Of a DNA stretch of 64,000 nt, positions 44,101-53,579 are shown in pieces. The stretch comes from Ignavibacteria bacterium (GTDB lineage: Bacteria; Bacteroidota; Ignavibacteria; Ignavibacteriales; SURF-24): the NCBI GenBank assembly GCA_025612245.1, contig JAAXKQ010000002.1, forward strand, positions 1-64,000, read 5' to 3'. The translations under genes and the position numbers were made by a program. Position 1 is the stretch's first letter. Every line of letters starts with the position of its first letter. The notes under the pieces were generated by a model that saw nothing but the letters and a program-made list of their open reading frames with translations, was not told the DNA's origin and made no database searches.

Positions 44101-45456
44101 ATGAATTATATAATTTATTTTTTAATCACAATCGCTATACTGGTGTTTGTGCACGAGTTCGGTCATTTTATAGCGGCTAAAATATCCAGGATGAGGGTAG
44201 ACGTTTTTGCCATCGGATTCGGCAAACGCCTCCTTGGCTGGAATAAGTTAAGCGGTTTTTCCTTTGGAGACCTGCCTGATGACTTTGACGGGCAGGGTAA
44301 CACGGACTACAGAGTGTGCCTGCTGCCTTTTGGCGGATACGTTAAAATTGCAGGCATGGTGGATGAAAGCTTTGACGTGAAGTTTGCCGATAAAGCACCC
44401 GAGCCTTATGAATTCCGCAGCAGGCCGACTCACCAGAAGCTCTTTGTAATTACGGCAGGCGTACTGATGAACCTGCTCTTAGCTTACTTCGTCTTTGCAG
44501 GCATTAATTATTTCCAGGAAAAACAGTTTGTAAAGACTACAACTATAGGCTTTGTGGCTCCCGGAAGCCCGGCTGCAAAGGCCGGCTTTGCGACCAACGA
44601 CAAGATCCTTTCTGTTGAGGGCAAGGCTGTCAGCTACTGGGAGGATGCAGAGGCAAAGATATATATAGATAACGTTGTAAAAGACCTGAACGTCAGGGTG
44701 GCAAGGGACGGGAAAGAGCTTACACTTAACATCCCGCGCAAGACATTCTCACAGGATATGAGTAAAGGAAGGCCCCTTCTTCCGGCCGGCTTCAGGATCT
44801 CAATTGACAGCGTCATTAAGGGGCTGCCAGCCGAAAAGGCCGGAATTAAAAAAGGAGACGTCTTCCTGGCAATGAACAACGAGCCCCTTGAAGGCCAGCA
44901 GCAGACGACTTCCATCATTTCAGAAAACAGGGGAAAAACTCTTCCTCTTAAGATCCTAAGAAACCAGGATACACTCCAGCTTTCAGTTACACCGAGCAAG
45001 GACGGGAAAATCGGCGTTATGCTCAAAGAGCAGTTCTCAGGTCCTATAGAATACAGGGCCATGGGACTTGGTGAGGCCATGTGGGCCGGAGTAACGGATA
45101 TAGGCCGTATTACCTCGCTGACCTTCAGCATGCTCAGTAACGTTATAAGGGGAAAAGTTGAATTTTCTTCTGCCTTTGGCGGACCGGTTAAGATTGCACA
45201 GTTCGCGGCTAAGTCCGCCGACTCCGGACTGCTTACTTTTATCTCTTTCCTCGGAATGCTGAGCTTAAGCCTTGCAATTTTGAACATACTTCCCTTCCCT
45301 GTCCTGGACGGAGGCCACTTCGTCATAATACTCATAGAGGGGATTATGAGGCGGGAGATCCCGGTCAAGGTAAAACTGGCAATTCAAAACGTGGGCTTCG
45401 TTATACTGCTGATTTTTATGGCATTTGCAATTTATAACGACTTGCTCAGCCTGTAA
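44101..45456 (+). CDS. rseP: RIP zinc metalloprotease RseP
   Basis: A 451-residue site-2 intramembrane protease. The zinc motif HEFGH (His18, Glu19, His22) lies in the first helix, and the third ligand is in LPFPVLDGGHF near the C-terminus. Two PDZ domains lie between (about 125-210 and 220-295). It cuts anti-sigma factors and signal-peptide remnants. No sigma or anti-sigma gene lies nearby. The insertion at residues 50-70 (GDLPDDFDGQGN) is family-typical of this phylum. A very strong terminator follows. Confidence 0.95.
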   Translation: MNYIIYFLITIAILVFVHEFGHFIAAKISRMRVDVFAIGFGKRLLGWNKLSGFSFGDLPDDFDGQGNTDYRVCLLPFGGYVKIAGMVDESFDVKFADKAPEPYEFRSRPTHQKLFVITAGVLMNLLLAYFVFAGINYFQEKQFVKTTTIGFVAPGSPAAKAGFATNDKILSVEGKAVSYWEDAEAKIYIDNVVKDLNVRVARDGKELTLNIPRKTFSQDMSKGRPLLPAGFRISIDSVIKGLPAEKAGIKKGDVFLAMNNEPLEGQQQTTSIISENRGKTLPLKILRNQDTLQLSVTPSKDGKIGVMLKEQFSGPIEYRAMGLGEAMWAGVTDIGRITSLTFSMLSNVIRGKVEFSSAFGGPVKIAQFAAKSADSGLLTFISFLGMLSLSLAILNILPFPVLDGGHFVIILIEGIMRREIPVKVKLAIQNVGFVILLIFMAFAIYNDLLSL

Positions 45457-45472
45457 GATCAATGCCTTTTTG

Positions 45473-45520
45473 AAAAGAGCGGATAAGGAGTTCTTTAACT
45501 CCTTATCCGCTCTTTTTTTT
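45473..45520 (+). terminator. Strong terminator after rseP
   Basis: A perfect 20-bp stem (45473-45492 with 45497-45516), loop CTTT, and an eight-T run ending at 45520. Confidence 0.95.
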
Positions 45521-45670
45521 ATGAAAAATCACGCCAAAAAATGTAAGTTATTATCCTACATCCATCAAGCAGATTATCTTACATTAATATCAGAAAATTC
45601 CTTATTCCCCATATTGGACTAATATAGTATGTTTTATATGAACTAAATAAATATAAATAAGGAGGGTACT

Positions 45671-45820
45671 ATGCTTTGGACAATTTTCGCAATATTGATA
45701 GTTTTGTGGCTGCTGGGTATGGTTAGCTCTTATACTCTTGGCGGCTTTATTCATGTATTGCTCGTAATAGCAATAGTATTGGCTCTTATTAGTTTGTTCC
45801 GCGGCAGAAGCACAGTGTGA
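45671..45820 (+). CDS. Lmo0937-family small membrane protein
   Basis: A 49-residue protein (MLWTIFAILIVLWLLG...). It has two hydrophobic helices, with SSYTLGGFIH between and a basic end (FRGRSTV). This matches the lmo0937/DUF5670 family of small membrane proteins common in Bacteroidota and often stress-induced. GGAGGG lies four bases before the ATG. It is upstream of a secreted protein and CsbD on the same strand, suggesting a stress-response group. Confidence 0.85.
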   Translation: MLWTIFAILIVLWLLGMVSSYTLGGFIHVLLVIAIVLALISLFRGRSTV

Positions 45821-45914
45821 GGCGTCTGTCCCTTTTAGGTAAGTTTCTGTATATAATGAGTTAGTTAGGCAATAGCAAGGTTAAGTAATAAATGGATAGA
45901 ATGGGAGATAGGTT

Positions 45915-46931
45915 ATGAGCTATATGGAAAGGTTAGCAAAAATGTTCGTGTTCGTTCTGGCTGTTTTGTTCTTATCGTTTCAGAGTTCATTGCTTGCCCA
46001 GGAATACAAAAACAAAGACGTTAACGACAAAAAATCGGGCAGTTCCCAGGACAACCAGGAAAATCAATTCAAAAAAACGGCAAAGGATCTCACCTTGAGG
46101 CTTTCCAGGAACGTTAACCTTTCTGAAGACCAGTCCAATAAAGTAAGTGATATATTGGTGGACCTTCAGAAAGACGTGGCCGATAAGGGAAATAAAGATA
46201 ATGGTGAAGCTGTCGGCAGCAGCAACGACTCCAAGGACAAGCTGAGGGATGCCGATGTTTCTGCAAATGACAAAATCGAAAAAATAATAACCGATAAGGA
46301 AATTCCTGCCTACCTGAAGGTAAAAAAGGAATGGTGGGCTAAGATAAAGGATAAAGTATACTCGCCGGAAAACTTTTCAAGAAATGAAGACCGGTCGGGG
46401 AATAAAACTACCGCCAGAAGTAAGGATAACAGAAGAGGCAGCGATAAAACCGACGTCATAGGCAGCAACAGGTCCGACAACAACAACGCCGGAAGCGAGG
46501 ACAAGGATAAAGAAAACCCTCAGTTTGAACAGTTTGCAAAAGACATGTCTGTCGATCTGATGAAGAAGCTGGATCTGTCGCTTGAGAAAGCGGCTGATGT
46601 GGAAGATGCCCTGATAGATTACCAGAAAAGTATAGCCGATGCCCAGAAAAGCAGGATGGATGAAGACAGAAGTAATACTGCAGATAATACGGGAAGCGTA
46701 CGAAGCCGCAATCAAAGGGACAGGGATAATGAAAACGTCGGCAGCAGCAGAAACAGAAATAACTTCTCAAATGAAATGCAAAGTGCCATCCGCTCGGCTG
46801 ACGACAAAATTGTTGACGTACTGAACGACAACCAGAAACCAAAATATGAGAAGGTGAAAAAGCAGTGGTGGAAAAACGTTCAGTCCAGGATCTCTTCAAG
46901 CATCAGACATTCACAGGGTAATAACAGGTAG
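45915..46931 (+). CDS. Secreted protein with two Trp-Trp repeats, unknown
   Basis: A 338-residue exported protein with a signal peptide (1-29, ending LLAQ). It contains an internal duplication: residues 51-148 and 203-326. Each half has a helix (FKKTAKDLTLRLSRNVNLS or FEQFAKDMSVDLMKKLDLS), a V-x-D-x-L-x-x-x-Q segment, an Asn/Asp/Ser-rich linker and the block DKI...K..KVKK(E/Q)WW. Linkers are low complexity and polar. It recalls Spy/CpxP-like helical periplasmic proteins, but LTxxQ motifs are absent. The function is unknown. GGAGATAGG precedes the start. Confidence 0.8.
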   Translation: MSYMERLAKMFVFVLAVLFLSFQSSLLAQEYKNKDVNDKKSGSSQDNQENQFKKTAKDLTLRLSRNVNLSEDQSNKVSDILVDLQKDVADKGNKDNGEAVGSSNDSKDKLRDADVSANDKIEKIITDKEIPAYLKVKKEWWAKIKDKVYSPENFSRNEDRSGNKTTARSKDNRRGSDKTDVIGSNRSDNNNAGSEDKDKENPQFEQFAKDMSVDLMKKLDLSLEKAADVEDALIDYQKSIADAQKSRMDEDRSNTADNTGSVRSRNQRDRDNENVGSSRNRNNFSNEMQSAIRSADDKIVDVLNDNQKPKYEKVKKQWWKNVQSRISSSIRHSQGNNR

Positions 46932-47010
46932 TGTTGAACTGTAAAGACGATTAGTGTGATTATGATTAGTGTAATGTTTATTTATCAATCAGAAGACGGG
47001 AGGTAACCTT

Positions 47011-47196
47011 ATGGATAGGCTTGAATTAAAAGGCAACTGGAACATCATAAAAGGCAGGTTAAAACAGAAATATGGAAATCTCACTGATGATGACCTGAGA
47101 TACGAAGAAGGAAAAGACGACGAGCTAATTGGAAGAATACAAAAGAAAACAGGTCAGTCGAGAGAGGAAATAATTAACTACATAAGAAGTCTCTAA
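47011..47196 (+). CDS. CsbD-like stress protein
   Basis: A 61-residue hydrophilic protein of the CsbD family. It has the family opening LKGNWNIIKGRLKQKYGNLTDDDL and the C-terminal GRIQKKTGQSREEIINYI helix. Members are induced by general and osmotic stress; molecular role unknown. GGAGG precedes the ATG. It lies 79 bases after the duplicated secreted protein gene and before a terminator. Confidence 0.92.
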   Translation: MDRLELKGNWNIIKGRLKQKYGNLTDDDLRYEEGKDDELIGRIQKKTGQSREEIINYIRSL

Positions 47197-47260
47197 ATCC
47201 CCAAAATTGTTCTCTTTATGCTTTCTTGTTATGTAGTTAATTAATGTCCGGCAGATAAAA

Positions 47261-47294
47261 GCAGGCGGGATTAAATTTCCGCCTGCTTTTTTTT
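47261..47294 (+). terminator. Terminator after csbD-like gene
   Basis: GCAGGCGG / CCGCCTGC stem around GATTAAATTT with an eight-T run. Confidence 0.9.
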
Positions 47295-47442
47295 GTTCTT
47301 TAGAATTTGAAAATCTTCAGGCAGAGCCTGAATTGGGTTGAGTAACATGGTACCCGGCTAAACTAAGAACCTCAGTTTCCGATAATCATTCTGATAAACA
47401 GACACGAAGTAATTAAAACAGAAATATTATGAGGGGTGCCTT

Positions 47443-49485
47443 TTGATACGTATACTGATACTGCTACTTTATATCCCTTGTTTTCTATTCCCGGCAGGAC
47501 ATAATGGGGAATCCGGAAGTCTGCAGAAAAAGAAACTTCAAAGTGCGGGAATATGCATAACGGCTTCGTGGCACTATGAGCCTGTAGCAGGCAAACTGGT
47601 TGGAATATGGCCCAATATAAGATATTGTACAAAAGAAGCACTGAAAAGCTATGCAAGGAAGTATGGCTTTTCGGGAATCTCCATAAGGCAGGATCTGTTT
47701 CCCCCGGATAGTATCTACCAGTGGTCGCTTAGGGCGGGCTTTCGCCCGGAAAATATGATGGTTATGGTCTGGGATGAAAACTATCTTGAGCGCGTGGCAC
47801 AAATGCCCGCGGGCTATTACTATCTGGATGAACCGGTAGAGCACAATTGCAGCGGGTACGCAACAAACGGCACGCATATCTATCCCCCGGCTGAACTCAC
47901 TAAAAGAAGAGACTACGTTCACAGTATACGTCCCAATTCAAAATTTGTAGTAGGCGGCTACAAAAGGTGCAGCCACCTGGAAATAGCCGCAAACTGTGCA
48001 GACAACATAATGTACACTTCATACGTCAACTGGTCTTCACTCTGGCTTCCTTTATGTCACGTCAACATGGGATTTGGCGATGACATGGAAGCACCCTGGA
48101 GCCAGGGCAGCGGGCTTCAGAAAGACAGCTGGGGTGACATGCGCTCCAAATTCGGGGCAAAATTTAATATGAGCTGGATGCACGGAGTCAACGATGAGTA
48201 CCAGGAACTCTTTCAGGCGGCTAACTCGCTGGGGCTTGAGGGCATCTGGCTTTATGCGTATGAAGGCATGGGGTCCGACACGGCGGCTACACTGGAAAAA
48301 TTCTGCCAGGCCGCGGCTGCAAACGGCTGGCTTAAGATTGTTGACGACTATATTCCTGCTCCAATGAACTTTTATGCCAGAAAATCACAGGACGGCTGTT
48401 TTATCAGGCTTCAGTGGACCGACGTATCAGACAATGAGAAGGGTTTCATAATTGAAAGAAAACCCTCTTCTTCAGAAACCTTTGAACGCCTGGCTGTTGT
48501 TGAACCTGGATGCGTGAGCTTTATAGATTCCACAGTTGAGGAAGGAAATGTCTATTCATACAGGATGAAAGCCTTCAATGACTATAACTCCTCGGACTAT
48601 AGCGGTGAATCTATCATAAGCGCCCCTGCACTGCCTCATTTGCTCTTTCCTGAGGACAGGGCAAAGGACCAGCCCTTAAGGCTGAATTTCAACTGGAAGC
48701 CGGTTGCAGATGCTGAAAGCTATTCCTTTATGATCTCCGAAAATGTCAGTTTTACCGAAGCGGTCATACTGGATAGCCTTCTTAGCAAGCCGGGTAAAGA
48801 AATCTCAGGCCTAAAAGACGGATTCAGGTACTACTGGAAAGTTTCGGCAAAGGATCCCATGGGAATAAAATCCTATTCTGAAGCCAACAGCTTTATTACA
48901 ATCCTCCCTGCGCCTGGTGACCTTAAGTCTGAGGGAATGGAGGGAGGTAAAATCAGGCTCACGTGGGCCGACAGGTCCATGAATGAGACCGGGTTCTACC
49001 TGGAGCGCAAAAGCAGTGATGACTCCACGTATTTCCCTTTGGCCAATCTCAGGGAAAACTCGGTTACATTTACCGATTCATTAACCGGATCTGCAACATT
49101 TACGTACAGGCTGAGGGCTTTTAACACGGTAGCTTATTCGGAATTCAGCAACGAAGCCATGGCCTCAATGCCGACTGCCCTGAAGAAAAAGCAGGTGCTC
49201 CCGATAGACTATACTCTGTTCCAGAATCATCCTAACCCCTATAACCCTTCAACCAAAATCAGCTACATGCTCCCCTCTGAGTGCAGGGTGAGACTTTTAG
49301 TCTATAACTCAATTGGAGGAGTAATAAAGAAGCTAATTGACAGGGTGGAAAATGCAGGGTTTCATGAGCTCGACTTCAACGCTGCGGACCTCCCCTCGGG
49401 AATTTATTTTTATTCCATGGAGGCAAGTGCACTCTCAGGAGCAGGAAATTTTCGCGCCACCAGGAAAATGCTCCTCCTGAAATAG
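47443..49485 (+). CDS. T9SS-exported protein with unknown barrel-like domain and FN3
   Basis: A 680-residue exported protein starting at TTG 47443, with GAGGGG six bases upstream and a short signal peptide. Residues 30-300 are an unfamiliar domain that resembles a TIM-barrel enzyme in its rhythm (GYYYLDEPVEHN, YVHSIRPNSKFVVGGY, GIWLYAYEG). Possible acids are in YLDEP and in VWDENY. Next come FN3-like modules (about 305-390, 395-485, 490-575) and the C-terminal sorting domain (QNHPNPYNPSTKI ... KKMLLLK). The function is unknown, and a glycan-active or surface-binding role is inference. Confidence 0.85.
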   Translation: MIRILILLLYIPCFLFPAGHNGESGSLQKKKLQSAGICITASWHYEPVAGKLVGIWPNIRYCTKEALKSYARKYGFSGISIRQDLFPPDSIYQWSLRAGFRPENMMVMVWDENYLERVAQMPAGYYYLDEPVEHNCSGYATNGTHIYPPAELTKRRDYVHSIRPNSKFVVGGYKRCSHLEIAANCADNIMYTSYVNWSSLWLPLCHVNMGFGDDMEAPWSQGSGLQKDSWGDMRSKFGAKFNMSWMHGVNDEYQELFQAANSLGLEGIWLYAYEGMGSDTAATLEKFCQAAAANGWLKIVDDYIPAPMNFYARKSQDGCFIRLQWTDVSDNEKGFIIERKPSSSETFERLAVVEPGCVSFIDSTVEEGNVYSYRMKAFNDYNSSDYSGESIISAPALPHLLFPEDRAKDQPLRLNFNWKPVADAESYSFMISENVSFTEAVILDSLLSKPGKEISGLKDGFRYYWKVSAKDPMGIKSYSEANSFITILPAPGDLKSEGMEGGKIRLTWADRSMNETGFYLERKSSDDSTYFPLANLRENSVTFTDSLTGSATFTYRLRAFNTVAYSEFSNEAMASMPTALKKKQVLPIDYTLFQNHPNPYNPSTKISYMLPSECRVRLLVYNSIGGVIKKLIDRVENAGFHELDFNAADLPSGIYFYSMEASALSGAGNFRATRKMLLLK

Positions 49486-49634
49486 TATCATTTGATACAA
49501 GCTAAAAGCAGCTGGTGGCCCTTTGGCTTCGTGACCGGAGTAGAAAAGAGAGAATTTACCCGGAGGTGAAAGCCCCACAAAGGTGGAGTTACTGAGAATT
49601 CCCGATGACATTTATCTTAATTCGGCTTATCTTA

Positions 49635-49662
49635 AATAAATGCAGCCATGGCTGCATTTATT
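49635..49662. promoter_or_regulatory. Perfect 28-base palindrome upstream of ppc
   Basis: AATAAATGCAGC-CATG-GCTGCATTTATT, centred 45 bases before the ppc start. It may be an operator or a terminator of the preceding gene. There is no T run beyond ATTCTT, and the symmetry fits a dimeric regulator. Confidence 0.5.
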
Positions 49663-49693
49663 CTTAGGCATAATTCAAAACGGGAATTAAGAC

Positions 49694-52471
49694 ATGATTA
49701 CTAAACCATTGACACAGCTTGAAGAGACAGAGAAAGATGAGCCTCTCAGGAAAGATATAAGAGAACTTGGTATTATTCTGGGCAATGTGCTCGTAGAGCA
49801 GGAAGACAAGGATCTGTTTGAAACTGTAGAGGAATTAAGAGCCCTGACAAAAACTCTCAGGACGGAATACAGCGATGAAGTAAGAAACAGAATTATCTTT
49901 TTGATAAATTCCTTTACGCCCGAAAAGGCATACAAGGTGGTAAAGGCCTTTTCCGTATATTTTATACTGGTTAACGCTGCCGATGAAATCAACAGGATAA
50001 GAAGAATGCGTGCCCACATATTCCTGAACCACAGGCCACAGAAGGGTTCAATTGAAGAGTCTCTTTCAAAACTAAAAGAAGAAGGCATTACGCAAGAGCA
50101 GCTGCAGGAGGTTCTAGCCTCACTTGAGGTTGTCCCGGTCTTTACGGCTCATCCGACCGAAGCTACCAGGCAGACAATATTAAAAAAGATACTCAACATC
50201 AGCAGGCTCCTTTTGCAGAGGGAATATAAAAAGCTCACGCCTTATGAGGAAGAAAGAATAAGGCAGCAGCTTCAGACCGAGGTAACGCTCCTCTGGCAGT
50301 CGAATGAAATAAGATTCCACAAGGTAACGGTAAAAGATGAAATTCAGCACGGACTCTTCTTCTTTAAGAACGTGCTCTACGACCTGATCCCCGAGTTCTA
50401 TCTGAACCTTAACCTAAAACTTGGCTCCGTCTATAAATTCAAGAACCCCGCCCCCGCACTCATAAAGTTCGGCTCATGGATGGGAGGAGACAGGGACGGG
50501 CACCCGTACGTAACGGTAGACATCACAAAAGAAACCGTTGCGAACTACAGGAAGATTATTCTTGAACTTTATCTTAAAGATCTGGATCCAATTTACGATT
50601 CCATCAGCACTTCAATGGCGCTGGTCTCGGCAAGTCCGCAGCTTCATCTTTCAATTGAGAGCGACAGGATAAAGCTGAAGGATTTTGTAACTGAAAGCGT
50701 GCTCAGGGATCCATCTGAGGTTTACCGCGTAAAGCTTTTCCTCATATCGCTTAAGCTCAGAAAAACGATTGACCAGGAGGAAATGGGGTATAAAGACGCC
50801 TCGGAATTTCTTCTGGACCTTGAACTGATGTACGACAGCCTTTCTGAAAACAGGGGGCGCATAATTGCAGAAGAGAAAATTCTTCCTCTTATATATAAGG
50901 TAAAGACATTCGGCTTTAATTTTATATCGCTCGACGTCAGGCAGAATGCTTCTTTGATAAGGGAGGCTGCAGAGGAAATACTGGGCTACTGCGGAATAAA
51001 AAGCGGCTTTTCGGAGCTTAAGGAAGAAGAAAAGAATTTCATCCTTACGAAGGAAATACTAAGCCCAAGGGCACTCATAAACCAGTTCAGCGAAATTAGC
51101 CCCACTGCGCGCCAGGTCATAGAAGAGCTTGCCGTAATCAGGTGGGCAAAGGAGAATATATCGGATAAGTCCTGCAACGATTACGTCATCAGCAACTGTT
51201 CTGCTGTAAGTGACGTGATGTCGGTCCTCCTGTTTGCCAGGGAGGCGGGGCTTGTTCAGGCCGGGCGTGAGGGACTCAATAAGTCGGACTTCGACATACT
51301 TCCCCTTTTTGAGACAATTGACGACCTCAGGAATTCTGAGGCCATAATGCGTGAGCTTTTCGGCAATGAGGCTTACCTGAGCCACTTAAAGCTGCGCCGC
51401 ATGGTGCAGAAAATTATGATCGGCTATTCCGACAGCAATAAAGACGGCGGAATTGTGACCTCGAAAATTGAGCTTTATAAATCGCAGCGTAACCTTACCC
51501 GGCTATGCAAGGATATGGGGGTGGAACTGATCTTATTCCACGGCCGAGGGGGCAGCATTTCCAGGGGCGGCGGTCCACTGAACCAGTCCATACTTGCCCA
51601 GCCCAAAGGGAGCATACAGGGAAAGATAAAAATTACAGAGCAGGGAGAGATGATTTCCTCCAAATACCTGATCCCGTCTATTGCAGAAAGGAGCCTTGAA
51701 CTGATAACCTCGGCCGTAATAATTGCAAGCACCAATTCCAGAACGGGCAGGAGGCAGGACCGATTTGAGGACTACAGCACAATTATGGAGGACCTTTCCA
51801 AAGAAGCCCTCTCTTACTACAGGCAGCTAATTCTGCACCCGGACTTTTACCAGTACTTCAGAACCGTTACGCCGATTGACATAATTGAGCAGATAGAAAT
51901 CGGCTCACGCCCCCCTTCGCGCAAGAAAGGAAAAGATATAAGGCTGCTAAGGGCAATCCCGTGGGTATTTTCCTGGACGCAGAACCGGCAGACAATTACA
52001 GGCTACTATGGTTTCGGGCACTCTATTAGTAAGCTCATGCAGGAAGGGCGCGCTACAATGGAAGAGTTCAGGAATATGTACCGCAACTGGGAGTTCTTTA
52101 AGGTCCTTGTAGACAACATAGAAATGGTGCTGCTCAAGACTGACATGATTATTGGGCGCGAGTACCTTTCGCTCTTTGAGGATAATAAGTCCGCCTGGGA
52201 TATTTACAAGATGATTGACGAGGAGTTCAAGCTTTCGGTCAGTCTTGTTCTTGAAATTACGGGAGAGGAGAATCTGCTCGACAGCAATAAGTCGCTACAG
52301 AGGTCCATTCTCTTAAGAAATCCCTACATAGATCCTATAAGCTTCATACAGGTGAAATTTATAAAAGACTTCCGCGCAGGAAAGCTTTCAGAGCCGGAAA
52401 AGGCGCTCCTACTTTCACTCTTAAGGGCCACCGTAAACGGAATTGCCGCAGGAGTAAGAAATACGGGCTGA
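49694..52471 (+). CDS. ppc: Phosphoenolpyruvate carboxylase
   Basis: A 925-residue anaplerotic enzyme that converts PEP and bicarbonate to oxaloacetate. The first catalytic His is His153 in FTAHPTEA. The active site also shows GSWMGGDRDGHP, GYSDSNKDGG and the mobile loop FHGRGGSISRGGGP. The C-terminus ends RNTG, as in bacterial and plant enzymes. It is monocistronic, with a palindrome upstream and a terminator downstream. Usual allosteric sites cannot be judged by eye. Confidence 0.97.
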   Translation: MITKPLTQLEETEKDEPLRKDIRELGIILGNVLVEQEDKDLFETVEELRALTKTLRTEYSDEVRNRIIFLINSFTPEKAYKVVKAFSVYFILVNAADEINRIRRMRAHIFLNHRPQKGSIEESLSKLKEEGITQEQLQEVLASLEVVPVFTAHPTEATRQTILKKILNISRLLLQREYKKLTPYEEERIRQQLQTEVTLLWQSNEIRFHKVTVKDEIQHGLFFFKNVLYDLIPEFYLNLNLKLGSVYKFKNPAPALIKFGSWMGGDRDGHPYVTVDITKETVANYRKIILELYLKDLDPIYDSISTSMALVSASPQLHLSIESDRIKLKDFVTESVLRDPSEVYRVKLFLISLKLRKTIDQEEMGYKDASEFLLDLELMYDSLSENRGRIIAEEKILPLIYKVKTFGFNFISLDVRQNASLIREAAEEILGYCGIKSGFSELKEEEKNFILTKEILSPRALINQFSEISPTARQVIEELAVIRWAKENISDKSCNDYVISNCSAVSDVMSVLLFAREAGLVQAGREGLNKSDFDILPLFETIDDLRNSEAIMRELFGNEAYLSHLKLRRMVQKIMIGYSDSNKDGGIVTSKIELYKSQRNLTRLCKDMGVELILFHGRGGSISRGGGPLNQSILAQPKGSIQGKIKITEQGEMISSKYLIPSIAERSLELITSAVIIASTNSRTGRRQDRFEDYSTIMEDLSKEALSYYRQLILHPDFYQYFRTVTPIDIIEQIEIGSRPPSRKKGKDIRLLRAIPWVFSWTQNRQTITGYYGFGHSISKLMQEGRATMEEFRNMYRNWEFFKVLVDNIEMVLLKTDMIIGREYLSLFEDNKSAWDIYKMIDEEFKLSVSLVLEITGEENLLDSNKSLQRSILLRNPYIDPISFIQVKFIKDFRAGKLSEPEKALLLSLLRATVNGIAAGVRNTG

Positions 52472-52495
52472 AATATTCTGAGGCTTAATAATAAG

Positions 52496-52526
52496 ACGGC
52501 ACCCTTTATAGTTCGGGTGCCGTTTT
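52496..52526. terminator. Terminator between ppc and DUF4382 gene
   Basis: ACGGCACCC / GGGTGCCGT with a ten-base loop and TTTT. It serves ppc and perhaps the convergent gene. Confidence 0.82.
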
Positions 52527-52549
52527 GATTAGAGCAATATTCTATCTTT

Positions 52550-53356
52550 TTATTTCTGCAGAGTTACCGTTCCAAGGTCCGTATTCTGCCCTTTAGTAAC
52601 CTTTACATTTGAAAATGTCACGTCCTTATATCCGGTTTCCGAGTGAGCGATATGGACCGTGTAGGTGCTTTCGGGCAAGGCCATCAGCTTGAAGTAACCC
52701 TGGTTATCGGGATATGTTGTAACAGTGTCGTTTCCTGCAATTGTGTGCACGTCAACTCTGGCATCCAAAGGAAGCACCTGTCCCGAGACGCTGCCGCTCA
52801 GTGCATTTGCTTCAACCCTAACTACGGGCTTAAGCTTGTAGTTGTTATTGCCCGTAACCAGAATTGACTTTGAGGCGTCAAAGTCCAGCGTAAGCTCATA
52901 GGTAACTCCGTCCTGGAGACTGAAGGGATGATTCAGCTTAAGTCCCGTGCTGCTTCCGCTTGGGACCGTAAGGTCGTGCCTGATTCCGTTTTCATCGACG
53001 AGGTAGCTGCCCGTTCCAATAATAAGACGTATCTGCGAATACTCTCCGGCAGGAAGGGCTGTATTACCCAGTATTGCCGTTACCCCGTTACGCAGCTGCA
53101 TGAGGTCGACATTCTGAGTGCTGTCCTTTACCACGAGCCAGCTTCCTGAAGTGCCGGCAGTGTCGCCTCCCTGATGAGCTTCCACACGGGTGACCTGAAT
53201 ATTAATGGAACTATAGTGTGCCGGGGCATCTGTCATATAAATCTTAAGCAGGCCGTTGCCGCTTCCTGTCTGTGGAGTTGTGGAATTGTCGTCATTTTTA
53301 CAGCCTGCAGCCAAAAGTGCAAGGGCAAATAAGGAAAAATAAAAAAGTTTACGCAT
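52550..53356 (-). CDS. DUF4382 lipoprotein with carboxypeptidase-like domain
   Basis: A 268-residue lipoprotein with the lipobox ALLAAGC (Cys19). Residues 35-180 are a DUF4382 beta domain (KIYMTDAPA...VTRVE, then the QIRLIIG strand). Residues 188-268 are a carboxypeptidase-regulatory-like beta sandwich (SGQV..., then DNQGYFKLMALPESTYTV). It is probably on the outer membrane or in the periplasm and of unknown function. It is divergent from the PBP4 gene. Confidence 0.9.
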   Translation of the reverse strand: MRKLFYFSLFALALLAAGCKNDDNSTTPQTGSGNGLLKIYMTDAPAHYSSINIQVTRVEAHQGGDTAGTSGSWLVVKDSTQNVDLMQLRNGVTAILGNTALPAGEYSQIRLIIGTGSYLVDENGIRHDLTVPSGSSTGLKLNHPFSLQDGVTYELTLDFDASKSILVTGNNNYKLKPVVRVEANALSGSVSGQVLPLDARVDVHTIAGNDTVTTYPDNQGYFKLMALPESTYTVHIAHSETGYKDVTFSNVKVTKGQNTDLGTVTLQK

Positions 53357-53579
53357 AAGGTTGTCTTCCTTTGTTATTAATCGAATGTTCTTTCAATTTA
53401 ACCTATTAGGGAAAGACGGTAAAGGGATATAATTGCCCATGAAATGTAAACGCCTTGAAAGTAAAAATAGCAGATGAAAGCATTAATTTACAAAACAATT
53501 GCGCGCTACTTTAATTTCAGTTGTGCAAATTGTAAATTGCGTCAGATATTTTCCGGACAATAAATCAGGACACATTAAA

